This document shows, one piece after another, positions 34,350-42,855 of a stretch of 56,651 bases of DNA; the stretch's first letter is position 1; each line of letters starts with the position of its first letter. The stretch is from Thioglobus_C sp964448305 (GTDB lineage: Bacteria; Pseudomonadota; Gammaproteobacteria; PS1; Pseudothioglobaceae), in assembly GCA_964448305.1 (NCBI GenBank), contig CAYUWB010000007.1, forward strand, positions 1-56,651, given 5' to 3'. The translations under genes were made by a program, and so were the position numbers. Under the pieces are notes generated by a model. That model was not told the origin of the DNA. It was given only the letters and a program-made list of their open reading frames with translations, and made no database searches.

Positions 34350-35924
34350 TTATTCTGTTGCTTCTTCAACTTCTTGCGATGCTGAATCAGATGTTTGTGG
34401 TTTGTCCATAATAATTGCTTCACTTACTAATTGGTGAGCACTCACAATCATGTATGGATCAAAATCAAATTTTGGTAAAACTTTAGAAAACTGTGATTTA
34501 CAGATAGCACAAATTGCTACTAACGTATCAACACCGTCTGTCTTTTCTACTTCTTTTAACGCTTGCATTCTTGGCATCGCACCCTTGATACGAATTTCCA
34601 TAAGGTCATCTGTCAACAGGCCGCCACCGCCGCCACAACAAAACGTTGACTCCATAATGGTAGAGCGCTCCATATCAACATAGTTGTTACAGACTGCTTT
34701 GATCACTTCTCGTGGCAGGATAAATTGGCCATTTGGAATGCCGCCCATATTGGTAGCACGAGCAACGTTACATGAGTCATGGAAAGTTACTGTTCGATCA
34801 TCATTTTCTGACTTGTCAAACTTTAATTTATCACGCTGAATTAAATCATGGGTGTATTCAATAATATGCTGTGGTTGCGGGTAACGAGAATCTAGCTGGT
34901 TTTGTAATTTCAAACCAAACTCATCAGTTGCACCTGCGCCAACACCAGTTAAGGTATTCCAAAAGCTGTAAGCTACACGCCAAGCATGGCCACACTCACC
35001 AACCATTACACGAGACACTTCTAAATCTAAGGCTGCTTTACGAATACGTAATGCTGCACGACGCATCACATCGTATGAGCCAATAAACATACCAAAGTTT
35101 GCACCTTCAGAAGCGTACGAACTCATGGTCCAGCTTACGCCGTCTTGATGGAAAACCTTACCATAGCCAATTAAACCATCGATATGTGGTTCAGCAAAGA
35201 AATCAGCTGATGGCGTAATTAATAAAATTTCTGCGCCTTTGACATCGAGTGGGTATTTCACTGCAATACCAGTTTCCTCTTCAATCTCTTCTTCAAGATC
35301 TAATAAAGTATCGCGTAATGCCGGCTCGGGTAAGCCTAGGTTATTACCAACAGTAATTGCTTTTCCTAAAATCTGATTACAATATTTCTGACCGACACCA
35401 ACTGCATCCAAAACTTCACGAGCGGCCATAGAGATTTCTGCAGTATCAATACCATATGGACAAAATACTGAACAACGACGACACTGTGAACACTGGTGGA
35501 AATAGTTATACCAATCATCAAGCATTTCATCATCTAGCTCTTTAGCGCCAACTAATTTAGGGAAGTATTTACCCGCAAAAGTAAAGTGACGACGGTACAC
35601 ACTTCTAAATAAATCCTGACGCGCAACTGGCATGTTTTTCGGATCAGATGAGCCTAAGAAATAATGACACTTATCAGTACAAGCGCCACACTTGACACAA
35701 GAATCTAAGAAAACCTGTACCGAGCGATACTTAGACTTAAGTTCACCCATTTTATTAATAGCAACTTCTTGCCAGTTATCTACTTTTTCGCCTGGAAAAC
35801 CTAGTGGGTTTTGAAATTCTTCCGAAGATTTAAATGGACCATCGCCCTCCATAATGCCTTCGTTAATTTCAGGAATTTCTATATAAGTCGGTAAAACCGG
35901 GATATCAAATTCTTTAGCAGCCAT
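34350..35924 (-). CDS. dsrK: DsrK, catalytic HdrD-like iron-sulfur subunit
   Basis: The 524-residue protein has two ferredoxin clusters (CVKCGACTDKC at 76-86 and CSQCRRCSVFCPYGI) and CCG-type motifs including FCCGGGGGLL, as in heterodisulfide reductase HdrD. It forms the cytoplasmic face of DsrMKJOP and is thought to interact with the DsrC trisulfide or disulfide. It precedes dsrL by 18 bases and follows dsrM by 2 bases. Confidence 0.95.
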   Translation of the reverse strand: MAAKEFDIPVLPTYIEIPEINEGIMEGDGPFKSSEEFQNPLGFPGEKVDNWQEVAINKMGELKSKYRSVQVFLDSCVKCGACTDKCHYFLGSSDPKNMPVARQDLFRSVYRRHFTFAGKYFPKLVGAKELDDEMLDDWYNYFHQCSQCRRCSVFCPYGIDTAEISMAAREVLDAVGVGQKYCNQILGKAITVGNNLGLPEPALRDTLLDLEEEIEEETGIAVKYPLDVKGAEILLITPSADFFAEPHIDGLIGYGKVFHQDGVSWTMSSYASEGANFGMFIGSYDVMRRAALRIRKAALDLEVSRVMVGECGHAWRVAYSFWNTLTGVGAGATDEFGLKLQNQLDSRYPQPQHIIEYTHDLIQRDKLKFDKSENDDRTVTFHDSCNVARATNMGGIPNGQFILPREVIKAVCNNYVDMERSTIMESTFCCGGGGGLLTDDLMEIRIKGAMPRMQALKEVEKTDGVDTLVAICAICKSQFSKVLPKFDFDPYMIVSAHQLVSEAIIMDKPQTSDSASQEVEEATE

Positions 35925-35926
35925 GT

Positions 35927-36712
35927 TTATTTACCCTCACTATTGTCTTGACCAAGCGTTTCATCTAATTTAACCGCGTGCTCTTTCTCTTGTTTCAACG
36001 CCCAAGGAGAGATGTGACGCTTTTTACGTGAATCATCGACTTGGTTACGCGTTGGACTAAAGAACACACCTGGTACGTGTAATAATTTTGAAATTGGGAA
36101 GATTGCCATCAATACAAAAACCAGGAAAAGGTGTACTAAGAAATGAACTTCAGTTGGTAGATCTGCCCAGTTAAAAGTGATCAATCCTGAGGCAAATTCC
36201 TTAACCATAACAACATCTGTATGATTACTAGTAAAGGTCATAATTACACCACTGATACCAATAACCAATAGCATAATCAACATTAAGTAATCTGAAGGTG
36301 CCGAGATATAACGAATACGTTCAACAAAGATGCGACGACCAACCAAACCGACTAAACCAATAACCATGGCAAAAGCAGCATATTTAAAGGGTTGGGCCAA
36401 CAAAAATATTTCAGGTAAATCACCTGGCCAAAAATAACGTGCGTGACGAATTAAAACTAATAACAAGCCAACATGAAACAACCAGCCAAATAGCCAAGTC
36501 CACTTGTTAGATTTGAATAAACTTTCAAATAAGACAACTTCGCGTGCCATACGCATAACTACACCTGTTTGTGTTAATGGGGTTGGTGCAGTCGGAATTT
36601 TAAGAGGGGCGGGGGTTACCCAATATTGATAGATTTTTCTCGCCATTCCAATTAGGAAAATAGCTAAAGATAAATAAAATAAAGCCGTAAAAATAGTGCT
36701 TATTGCAGACAT
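35927..36712 (-). CDS. dsrM: DsrM, NarI-like cytochrome b membrane subunit
   Basis: From the ATG at 36712 the protein has 261 residues and about five membrane helices, the NarI/HdrE layout, with histidines in or near helices (HVGLLLVLIRHARY, VHFLVHLFLVF) as heme b ligand candidates. It pairs with DsrK to exchange electrons with quinone. A hairpin terminator of dsrC lies just upstream, so expression may depend on read-through or a promoter after it. Confidence 0.93.
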   Translation of the reverse strand: MSAISTIFTALFYLSLAIFLIGMARKIYQYWVTPAPLKIPTAPTPLTQTGVVMRMAREVVLFESLFKSNKWTWLFGWLFHVGLLLVLIRHARYFWPGDLPEIFLLAQPFKYAAFAMVIGLVGLVGRRIFVERIRYISAPSDYLMLIMLLVIGISGVIMTFTSNHTDVVMVKEFASGLITFNWADLPTEVHFLVHLFLVFVLMAIFPISKLLHVPGVFFSPTRNQVDDSRKKRHISPWALKQEKEHAVKLDETLGQDNSEGK

Positions 36713-36752
36713 ATTGTTCTTAAACTCATTGTATTGTAGTATTGTTAATGTA

Positions 36753-36780
36753 AAAAGCACCCGCTATAGCAGGTGCTTTT
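36753..36780 (-). terminator. Hairpin between dsrC and dsrM
   Basis: The near-perfect stem AAAAGCACC-GC / GC-GGTGCTTTT encloses TATA, and on the minus strand it is followed by a T-run. It lies 14 bases after the dsrC stop. It probably terminates or attenuates transcription, making dsrABEFHC more abundant than dsrMKLJOPNR. Confidence 0.75.
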
Positions 36781-36794
36781 AGTGCTTGTATTGC

Positions 36795-37118
36795 TTAGAT
36801 ACAACCAGTTGGTTTTGGAAGGCCAGCGAAACGACAACCTTGCTTACCAGGACCATAAGGGAATAAAGAGTAAAGGTACTTAGAGTTACCTTTTTCTTTA
36901 CCGAATTGCTTACCAATTGCCTTTGTTAGTACACGTACCGCTGGTGCGATTTGATACTCTTCAAAGTAACCACGTAAGAAATTAATAACATCCCAATGTT
37001 CTTCAGATAACTCAATCTCGTCACCTTTTGCCATTTCAATAGCAATCTCTTCTGTCCAATCTTTAAGATCTACCAAGAAACCTTCTTCATCTACTTCTGC
37101 GCCTAAAATATCAGCCAT
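36795..37118 (-). CDS. dsrC: DsrC, sulfur carrier protein
   Basis: The 107-residue protein has the canonical C-terminal arm GCRFAGLPKPTGCI with both redox cysteines (Cys95 and the penultimate Cys106). These allow formation of the trisulfide that is the substrate and product of DsrAB. A paralogue with only the last cysteine is at 52298. It is followed by a strong hairpin. Confidence 0.97.
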   Translation of the reverse strand: MADILGAEVDEEGFLVDLKDWTEEIAIEMAKGDEIELSEEHWDVINFLRGYFEEYQIAPAVRVLTKAIGKQFGKEKGNSKYLYSLFPYGPGKQGCRFAGLPKPTGCI

Positions 37119-37143
37119 TTTTTACTCCTATATATAAATTACG

Positions 37144-37440
37144 TTAAACCCAAGAAACCGCAGTTCCATGTTCAACAACCAAATCAACAAAACCTGCATA
37201 ATCAACTAATTTGATATTATCTGCAATTTTTGATGAAATTCCTCTCGCATCAACATCACCTTGCAATGCATAAACTCTGCCTTGTGTGGCAAGGTCTGCT
37301 AGCATTGATGAGTTTGCGTTATTCGCAGCACTAATCACACCGTCTTCAATCAATAAGATAACACTGCTGTCATCAATTGTATTTAAACAAGACTGTAATG
37401 AATTACGCTCGAAAGATGATTTGTTTACTGTATGTAACAT
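37144..37440 (-). CDS. dsrH: DsrH, subunit of the DsrEFH sulfurtransferase
   Basis: From the ATG at 37440, six bases after GGGAGG, the TusB-like protein has 98 residues with the conserved cysteine near the N-terminus (Cys18, in LQSCL). In the alpha2beta2gamma2 DsrEFH complex this cysteine is not the main sulfur carrier. The TTG at 37446 overlaps the ribosome binding site and is unlikely as start. Confidence 0.93.
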   Translation of the reverse strand: MLHTVNKSSFERNSLQSCLNTIDDSSVILLIEDGVISAANNANSSMLADLATQGRVYALQGDVDARGISSKIADNIKLVDYAGFVDLVVEHGTAVSWV

Positions 37441-37452
37441 AGTCAACCTCCC

Positions 37453-37857
37453 TTAAAAACTTAGACAAACGTCTTGATCAGACATAATCTTAGAAAGCTC
37501 AGCATTTGAAACAACCTTAACACTTGGCTTTTCTTCCCAATCATCGTCTTCGTCTTCATACACTAAAGGCATTAAATCGTCTGCTGTTAGACCTCTTTCT
37601 TCTAAAGATTCAGCCGAAACGTACAATTTGTTAATATCGTAGTCACCTAAAGCGTGGAACGTTTTAGAAAAGTTTTTCATGCCAATGCCATCAGTATTTT
37701 GACCTTCAACGATTTGGTAAACACCATCGTCAATAAAGGCTAAAGAGACATCTTGCTCAAAAGCAGCGGCAATTAATACCACTTCTAATGATTCGATTGC
37801 ATATACTGTACCGTAAGAAGCCTTACGATTTAAATACATAAATTTCTTTGTTGCCAT
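37453..37857 (-). CDS. dsrF: DsrF, subunit of the DsrEFH sulfurtransferase
   Basis: The TusC-like protein has 134 residues from the ATG at 37857 (GGAG upstream, overlapping the dsrE end). It has the family features KFMYLNRKASYGTVYAIESLEVVLIAAAFEQDVSLAFIDDGVY and an acidic insertion (YEDEDDDWEE) near the end. It forms the scaffold of the DsrEFH hexamer. Confidence 0.93.
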   Translation of the reverse strand: MATKKFMYLNRKASYGTVYAIESLEVVLIAAAFEQDVSLAFIDDGVYQIVEGQNTDGIGMKNFSKTFHALGDYDINKLYVSAESLEERGLTADDLMPLVYEDEDDDWEEKPSVKVVSNAELSKIMSDQDVCLSF

Positions 37858-37858
37858 C

Positions 37859-38260
37859 TTAGTCTCCAAATACCACTAAACGATCCGACTGAATGCCAGC
37901 TTCGATCAATTGACCCAAACCTGAAATGCGGAACGCTGGATGAATATTATTACCTTCAACACCATTTTTGCTTGCTTCAGATTCATCTAACATACCGCGA
38001 CGAAGCGCTGCTGCTACACAAACCACGAGCTCAGGCTCGCCATCAGCATTTTTAATGTCTAACTCAGCCCATTGATTAACGACGTTACGGTCATCTTGTG
38101 GTGGAACAGTAAAGCGTGATGCGTTATTAACACCATCGTGATAGAAGAACACACGAAAAATTTCATGGCCTGCTGCTATCGCTGCTTTGGCAAATTGGTA
38201 CGCCGAATCAGACGCTTGGTGCTGATACGGGCCCTCGTTAATTTGAATAGAAAATTTCAT
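37859..38260 (-). CDS. dsrE: DsrE, sulfur-carrying subunit of DsrEFH
   Basis: The 133-residue TusD-like protein has FFYHDGVNNA and the active-site cysteine in VVCVAAALRRG (Cys81, equivalent to Cys78 of Allochromatium). This residue receives persulfide sulfur and passes it to DsrC. dsrEFH genes are found with oxidative Dsr systems. Confidence 0.95.
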   Translation of the reverse strand: MKFSIQINEGPYQHQASDSAYQFAKAAIAAGHEIFRVFFYHDGVNNASRFTVPPQDDRNVVNQWAELDIKNADGEPELVVCVAAALRRGMLDESEASKNGVEGNNIHPAFRISGLGQLIEAGIQSDRLVVFGD

Positions 38261-38271
38261 TTAACTAACCT

Positions 38272-39345
38272 TTAGAAACGAATGTATGCCGATGAATTTA
38301 ACTGGTGACGTGTACCTTTCCAGTCAGAAACGTGGAACTTAGTAAACGGTAGTCCAGTCTTCTCGAAAAATGACGGCCAGCCAATACGCTCAACCCACTC
38401 GCCAACTCTTTCCCAGTCACGAGCATCGTCTTTATATACCGCAAGGATTTGCTTAACAACAGAACCAACTTCCGGCCATCTTGGCGGGTTGTTTGGTAAG
38501 CCAGCCGCTACAAGCTTCTGGAATGAAGGCTTAGAACGAGCATTTGAGTGTTTACCACCGATCCAGATAGCGATCTTAGAATTCTCAGGATCGTTAATTT
38601 GCATTGGAGGACAAGGAGGGAAACATGCACCACAACAGATACATTTTTTCTCATCAACTTCTAATGTTGGTTTACCGTTAACCATTGCAGGACGAATCGC
38701 AGCAACTGGACAACGCGCAACAACCGTTGGACGTTCACAAACGTTAGCAACTAAGTCGTGGTTAATCTTAGGTGGCTTAGTGTGTTGAATGTTAATCGCG
38801 ACATCACCGTGACCACCACAGTTAATCTGACAACATGAAGTCGTCATGTGTACACGGTTTGGCATTTCTTCTTTCTTGAATTCATCATACATTTCATCCA
38901 TCAGTGCTTTAACAACACCAGATGCATCTGTACCAGGAATATCACAGTGTAACCAACCCTGTGTGTGTGAAATCATTGATACAGTTGGGCCTGTACCGCC
39001 TACTGGGAAACCGGCAGACTCTAATGCTTCAATTAACGGGTTAACCTTGTCTTCGCTATCAACCATAAATTCAACATTTGAACGGATAGTGAAACGAATG
39101 TAGCCATCACCAAATTCATCAGCAATATCTGCTAATTTTTTGATAGTGTAAACATCCATTTGTCTTTGCGTACCACAACGAACTGTCCAAATTTCTTCAT
39201 TATGCTTTGAAGTATGGTGCAATACGCCAGGACGTGGACGATCGTGATATGCCCATTGGCCATAGTTACGACGCATTGTTGGGTGCATGTATTGAATAGG
39301 GTCTGGACAGCCAGATTCGATAGGCATTCTTGGTGCTTCAGCCAT
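38272..39345 (-). CDS. dsrB: Dissimilatory sulfite reductase beta subunit (oxidative)
   Basis: The 357-residue protein has the siroheme-FeS region TSCCQINCGGHGD (Cys171, 172, 176), further cysteines in VCERPTVVARCPVAAI, and a ferredoxin insertion CICCGACFPPCPPM (235-245). With DsrA it forms the alpha2beta2 enzyme. It comes 75 bases after dsrA, a gap that holds a GC-rich hairpin. Confidence 0.97.
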   Translation of the reverse strand: MAEAPRMPIESGCPDPIQYMHPTMRRNYGQWAYHDRPRPGVLHHTSKHNEEIWTVRCGTQRQMDVYTIKKLADIADEFGDGYIRFTIRSNVEFMVDSEDKVNPLIEALESAGFPVGGTGPTVSMISHTQGWLHCDIPGTDASGVVKALMDEMYDEFKKEEMPNRVHMTTSCCQINCGGHGDVAINIQHTKPPKINHDLVANVCERPTVVARCPVAAIRPAMVNGKPTLEVDEKKCICCGACFPPCPPMQINDPENSKIAIWIGGKHSNARSKPSFQKLVAAGLPNNPPRWPEVGSVVKQILAVYKDDARDWERVGEWVERIGWPSFFEKTGLPFTKFHVSDWKGTRHQLNSSAYIRF

Positions 39346-39371
39346 AGTATTTCTCCTAAATATATAGTATT

Positions 39372-39390
39372 GGGCGAAGAAATTTCGCCC
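39372..39390 (-). promoter_or_regulatory. Intercistronic hairpin between dsrA and dsrB
   Basis: A seven base pair stem GGGCGAA/TTCGCCC with a five-base loop lies in the dsrA-dsrB gap. No T-run follows on the minus strand, so it is more likely an mRNA stability or processing element than a terminator. Confidence 0.55.
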
Positions 39391-39420
39391 TAAAAATTGT
39401 TACTTAAATTACAGTCTGTG

Positions 39421-40722
39421 TTACGCGTTTGCTTCGGCTTTGTTTTCAAACCATTTAGTCGCTTCTTCGTCCCACTTGTCCATTCTCACGTAGCTCATGT
39501 AACGTGGTGAATCAACCATGTTAGGATTAACGTCTAAGCCAATGCCTTCCATAAAGTTAACAATACCAATACGTTCAATCATCTCACCAGTTCTTTCATG
39601 CTCTAGTGCGTTTTCAGCAAAGAAGTCAATTACTTCACCTGCTAACTCTTCGATTGCTTCGTAATCGTCTTCTGACTCAAGCTTCATGAATGGAACAACT
39701 ACTGTACCGAACAAGTCACCGATTTTCAGTGTACGCTTACCACCCATACAAATCGTTACACCTTTATCATCGCCAGTTGCTAAGATTGCTTCTGGCTTAC
39801 CATCATTGTATTTTGCTGATAATGGTGAAGTTGCATTTAAACAGTGCATACATTTAACACAGTTCTTGTTATCAATTGTTAGTGAGTTATCACCTTCAAC
39901 CTTCATACATTGTGTTGGACAACGAGAAGTAATGTTGTCTACAATGTAATCCATGCCTTTGTCTGCAACCATTGCTTTCCATGCGTCTTGGTTGATTTTA
40001 ATATCATCTCTCCAAGTACCGATAGTTGAGAAGTCTGAACGTTCAATTGAGTTCATACAGTCGTTAGCACAACCTGAAACTTTAAATTTCATTTTGTATG
40101 GTAATGCTGGACGATGCATATCATCTAAGAATGCATTTACCAATGTACGTAATGCTGCTTGCTCGTTAGTGTTTGACATTTCACAACGTGCCGCACCAAC
40201 ACATGACATACCAGTACGTACCGCAGGACCTGCACCACCCATATCAAAACCATATTCGTTAAGTTCGTTGAAAATAGTTTGTGTTGTTTCTTCAGTTGCA
40301 CCTTGGAACATGATATCGCCTGACTGACCGTGGAATGCAATTAAACCTGAGCCGCCGTTATCAGTAAACATGTCACACATATCTCTTAATAGAGTAGATG
40401 TGTAATGCATACCTGCTGGTGGTTGAATTCTTAAAGTGTGGAATTCACCTGCGTCTTTAAATTTAAAGTCACCGTTATCATCTTTTAATTCGTTAAAGCG
40501 TGGAATCACACCACCACCATAACCGATAACACCAACTGTACCACCTTTCCAGTAACCTTTTTTAGTTACGTATGATGTTTCTAATGTTGCTAAAACGTCA
40601 CGCACCATGCTTGCACCTGCGTGATCGTCTTGTGCTAAACGCTTAAGGCCTGTTACAAACGAAGGCCATGGGCCGTTTTCCAACTCATCGAGGTTGGGGG
40701 TATTGTATAGCTCTTTTGCCAT
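39421..40722 (-). CDS. dsrA: Dissimilatory sulfite reductase alpha subunit (oxidative)
   Basis: From the ATG at 40722 (GGAG eight bases before) the protein has 433 residues. Siroheme-coupled cluster motifs are SCVGAARCE (Cys174, Cys180) and GCANDC (Cys218, Cys222), followed by a ferredoxin domain NCVKCMHCLNA. In this gene set the enzyme works in the oxidative direction, releasing sulfite from the DsrC trisulfide. It is the first gene of the locus. Confidence 0.97.
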   Translation of the reverse strand: MAKELYNTPNLDELENGPWPSFVTGLKRLAQDDHAGASMVRDVLATLETSYVTKKGYWKGGTVGVIGYGGGVIPRFNELKDDNGDFKFKDAGEFHTLRIQPPAGMHYTSTLLRDMCDMFTDNGGSGLIAFHGQSGDIMFQGATEETTQTIFNELNEYGFDMGGAGPAVRTGMSCVGAARCEMSNTNEQAALRTLVNAFLDDMHRPALPYKMKFKVSGCANDCMNSIERSDFSTIGTWRDDIKINQDAWKAMVADKGMDYIVDNITSRCPTQCMKVEGDNSLTIDNKNCVKCMHCLNATSPLSAKYNDGKPEAILATGDDKGVTICMGGKRTLKIGDLFGTVVVPFMKLESEDDYEAIEELAGEVIDFFAENALEHERTGEMIERIGIVNFMEGIGLDVNPNMVDSPRYMSYVRMDKWDEEATKWFENKAEANA

Positions 40723-40788
40723 TTTGTTTTCTCCAGTATATTTAATAAATCTTCTAATCTTATAAAAAAGAAGATGTGAACGAATCAA

Positions 40789-40794
40789 ATTATA
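40789..40794 (-). promoter_or_regulatory. Candidate -10 box of the dsr locus
   Basis: On the minus strand GGGTATAAT lies about 65 bases before the dsrA start; the -35 region (TTTAGG or TTAGGT, spacing 17-18) is weak, as expected for an activated promoter. A perfect CCCCTTAGGGG palindrome is at 40851-40861 upstream and could be an operator. Confidence 0.45.
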
Positions 40795-40884
40795 CCCGAA
40801 TACAAGAAATTACCTAAATTTTTGGCAGTATATTAGTGATATTTTGACTACCCCTTAGGGGATATAAGACTAAAGAATTGAGGT

Positions 40885-42324
40885 CTAACAATTGGTTAAA
40901 TATTGGTCAACCTTGGCAGCAACACCGCGACCTTCATTGATCGCCCACACTACTAATGACTGGCCACGACGACAGTCTCCAGCAGTAAAAATACCTTCTT
41001 GAGAAGTTGTATATTCACCATAATTGGCTTGATAATTGCCACGTGCATCAAGCTCGATATTAGCATCATCGCTTAGGTAATGCTCAGGCGAGACAAAACC
41101 CATAGATAACAATACTAATTGTGCATCCCATGTTTTTTCACTGCCTTCGATTTCAACCAATTGTCCGTCTTTAAAATCAACATTAACGGTATTAAGGCCA
41201 GTAACTTTACCCGCATTATCTTTGATAAAAGATTTAGTCATTAAATGATATTGTCTTGGGTCTTCACCAAATACTTGCGCCGCCTCTGCGTGGCCATAAT
41301 CCACACGATAAATCAGTGGCCATAGTGGCCAAGGGTTGTTATCTGCACGGTCTTCGGGTGGTTTCCCCATCAGTTCAAAATTCACAATCGATTTAGCACC
41401 TTGACGTAGTGCTGTACCAATACAGTCTGTACCCGTATCACCACCACCAATTACAATCACATCTTTGTCTTTGGCAGACAAATTAGAATCATCGGCATGG
41501 CCTGTATCTAATAACGTTTTGGTGTTTTTACTTAAGTATTCCATCGCCATATGCACACCATGAGCATCACGATTATCCACTGGTAAATCACGTGCCTGTG
41601 TTGCACCGGTGGTGAAAACCAAAGCGTCAAATTCTTTTTGCAAATTGGCGGTTGTAATATCTTGACCAACATTCACATTGGTGATAAATTCAACACCTGA
41701 ATCCTTGAGTAAATTCACACGACGATCTACAACATCCTTGCCAAGCTTCATATTTGGAATACCATACATCAATAAGCCGCCAATACGATCGTCACGTTCA
41801 AATACAGTCACACTGTGGCCAATTTTATTAAGCTCATCTGCCGCCGCCAAGCCCGCAGGGCCAGAGCCGATAATAGCGATCTTCTTGCCAGTGCGATATT
41901 CCACCATATTCGGCTGAATCCAACCTTCTTCAAAACCACGATCAACAATAGATTGTTCAATATTTTTAATGGTAACGGCTGGGTTATTCATGCCTAAAAC
42001 ACACGAGCCTTCACAAGGTGCCGGGCAAACACGGCCAGTAAATTCTGGAAAATTGTTGGTCTTGTGTAAGCGACTTAATGCTTCTTGCCATTTGTCGTTA
42101 TAAACCAAGTCATTCCATTCAGGAATTAAATTGTCAACGGGGCAACCATTTTCTGACTGACAAAAAGGTACACCACAATCCATACATCTAGCGCCTTGCT
42201 CTTGCAAGTGTGCAATGTCATGTGTGCCTGTGAAAATTTCACCATAATCTTTAATACGTAGCTCAACTGGGCGATAATCCTCAGTCTTTCTATCAAATTC
42301 CTTAAAGCCAGTTACTTTTCCCAT
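40885..42324 (-). CDS. gltD: Glutamate synthase small (beta) subunit
   Basis: The 479-residue protein has the FeS motifs CMDCGVPFCQSENGCPVDNLIPEWNDL and VCPAPCEGSCVLG, FAD site IAIIGSGPAGLAAADEL and NAD(P) site VIVIGGGDTGTDCIGTA. It passes NADPH electrons to the large subunit GltB, which is not in the window. It lacks the C-terminal ferredoxin extension of DsrL. It lies 162 bases upstream of dsrA on the same strand. Confidence 0.93.
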   Translation of the reverse strand: MGKVTGFKEFDRKTEDYRPVELRIKDYGEIFTGTHDIAHLQEQGARCMDCGVPFCQSENGCPVDNLIPEWNDLVYNDKWQEALSRLHKTNNFPEFTGRVCPAPCEGSCVLGMNNPAVTIKNIEQSIVDRGFEEGWIQPNMVEYRTGKKIAIIGSGPAGLAAADELNKIGHSVTVFERDDRIGGLLMYGIPNMKLGKDVVDRRVNLLKDSGVEFITNVNVGQDITTANLQKEFDALVFTTGATQARDLPVDNRDAHGVHMAMEYLSKNTKTLLDTGHADDSNLSAKDKDVIVIGGGDTGTDCIGTALRQGAKSIVNFELMGKPPEDRADNNPWPLWPLIYRVDYGHAEAAQVFGEDPRQYHLMTKSFIKDNAGKVTGLNTVNVDFKDGQLVEIEGSEKTWDAQLVLLSMGFVSPEHYLSDDANIELDARGNYQANYGEYTTSQEGIFTAGDCRRGQSLVVWAINEGRGVAAKVDQYLTNC

Positions 42325-42375
42325 TACTCTTCAAACATCTAAAACTAAAGCACATAATTATGCCATAGATTTGTC

Positions 42376-42404
42376 TTGTTTATCGAAAAAAATAACGGTA
42401 TAAT
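42376..42404 (+). promoter_or_regulatory. Promoter of rplS
   Basis: TTGTTT (42376-42381), a 17-base spacer and TATAAT (42399-42404) lie 35 bases before the rplS start. Confidence 0.7.
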
Positions 42405-42438
42405 ACGTCTCTTTTCAAGTTTTAGATAAGAGGCAATC

Positions 42439-42789
42439 GTGAATTTAATTGACCAAATTGAGAACGAACAACTAAGATCAGATATCCCTGAATTTTCATC
42501 AGGTGACACCGTTATTGTGCAAGTTAAAGTGCGCGAAGGTAGCCGTGAAAGACTACAGGCGTTTGAAGGTGTTGTGATTGCCAAGAAAAACCGTGGTATC
42601 GGTTCAGCATTTACCGTTAGAAAAATTTCTCATGGTGAAGGCGTTGAAAGAGTTTTTCAAACACACTCAAACATGATCGATTCAATCGAAGTTAAGCGTC
42701 ATGGTAAAGTTCGCCAAGCGAAATTATATTACCTTCGTGGCCTAACGGGTAAAGCTGCAAGAATTAAGGAAAAATTGGCTAAGCGATAA
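42439..42789 (+). CDS. rplS: 50S ribosomal protein L19
   Basis: The 116-residue protein from a GTG start is a canonical L19 (FSSGDTVIVQVKVREGSRERLQAFEGVVIAKKNRG, RQAKLYYLRGLTGKAARIKEKL). The usual partners rpsP, rimM and trmD are not upstream; here rplS has its own promoter and terminator. Confidence 0.97.
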   Translation: MNLIDQIENEQLRSDIPEFSSGDTVIVQVKVREGSRERLQAFEGVVIAKKNRGIGSAFTVRKISHGEGVERVFQTHSNMIDSIEVKRHGKVRQAKLYYLRGLTGKAARIKEKLAKR

Positions 42790-42810
42790 AGTCTGATAGG
42801 TTTCCAATAA

Positions 42811-42837
42811 AAATGCCGGTCTTGACCGGCATTTTTT
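42811..42837 (+). terminator. Rho-independent terminator of rplS
   Basis: AAATGCCGGTC and GACCGGCATTT form an 11 bp stem with loop TT, followed by a T-run, 21 bases after the rplS stop. Confidence 0.93.
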
Positions 42838-42855
42838 ATGCCATAATTTCAAACT

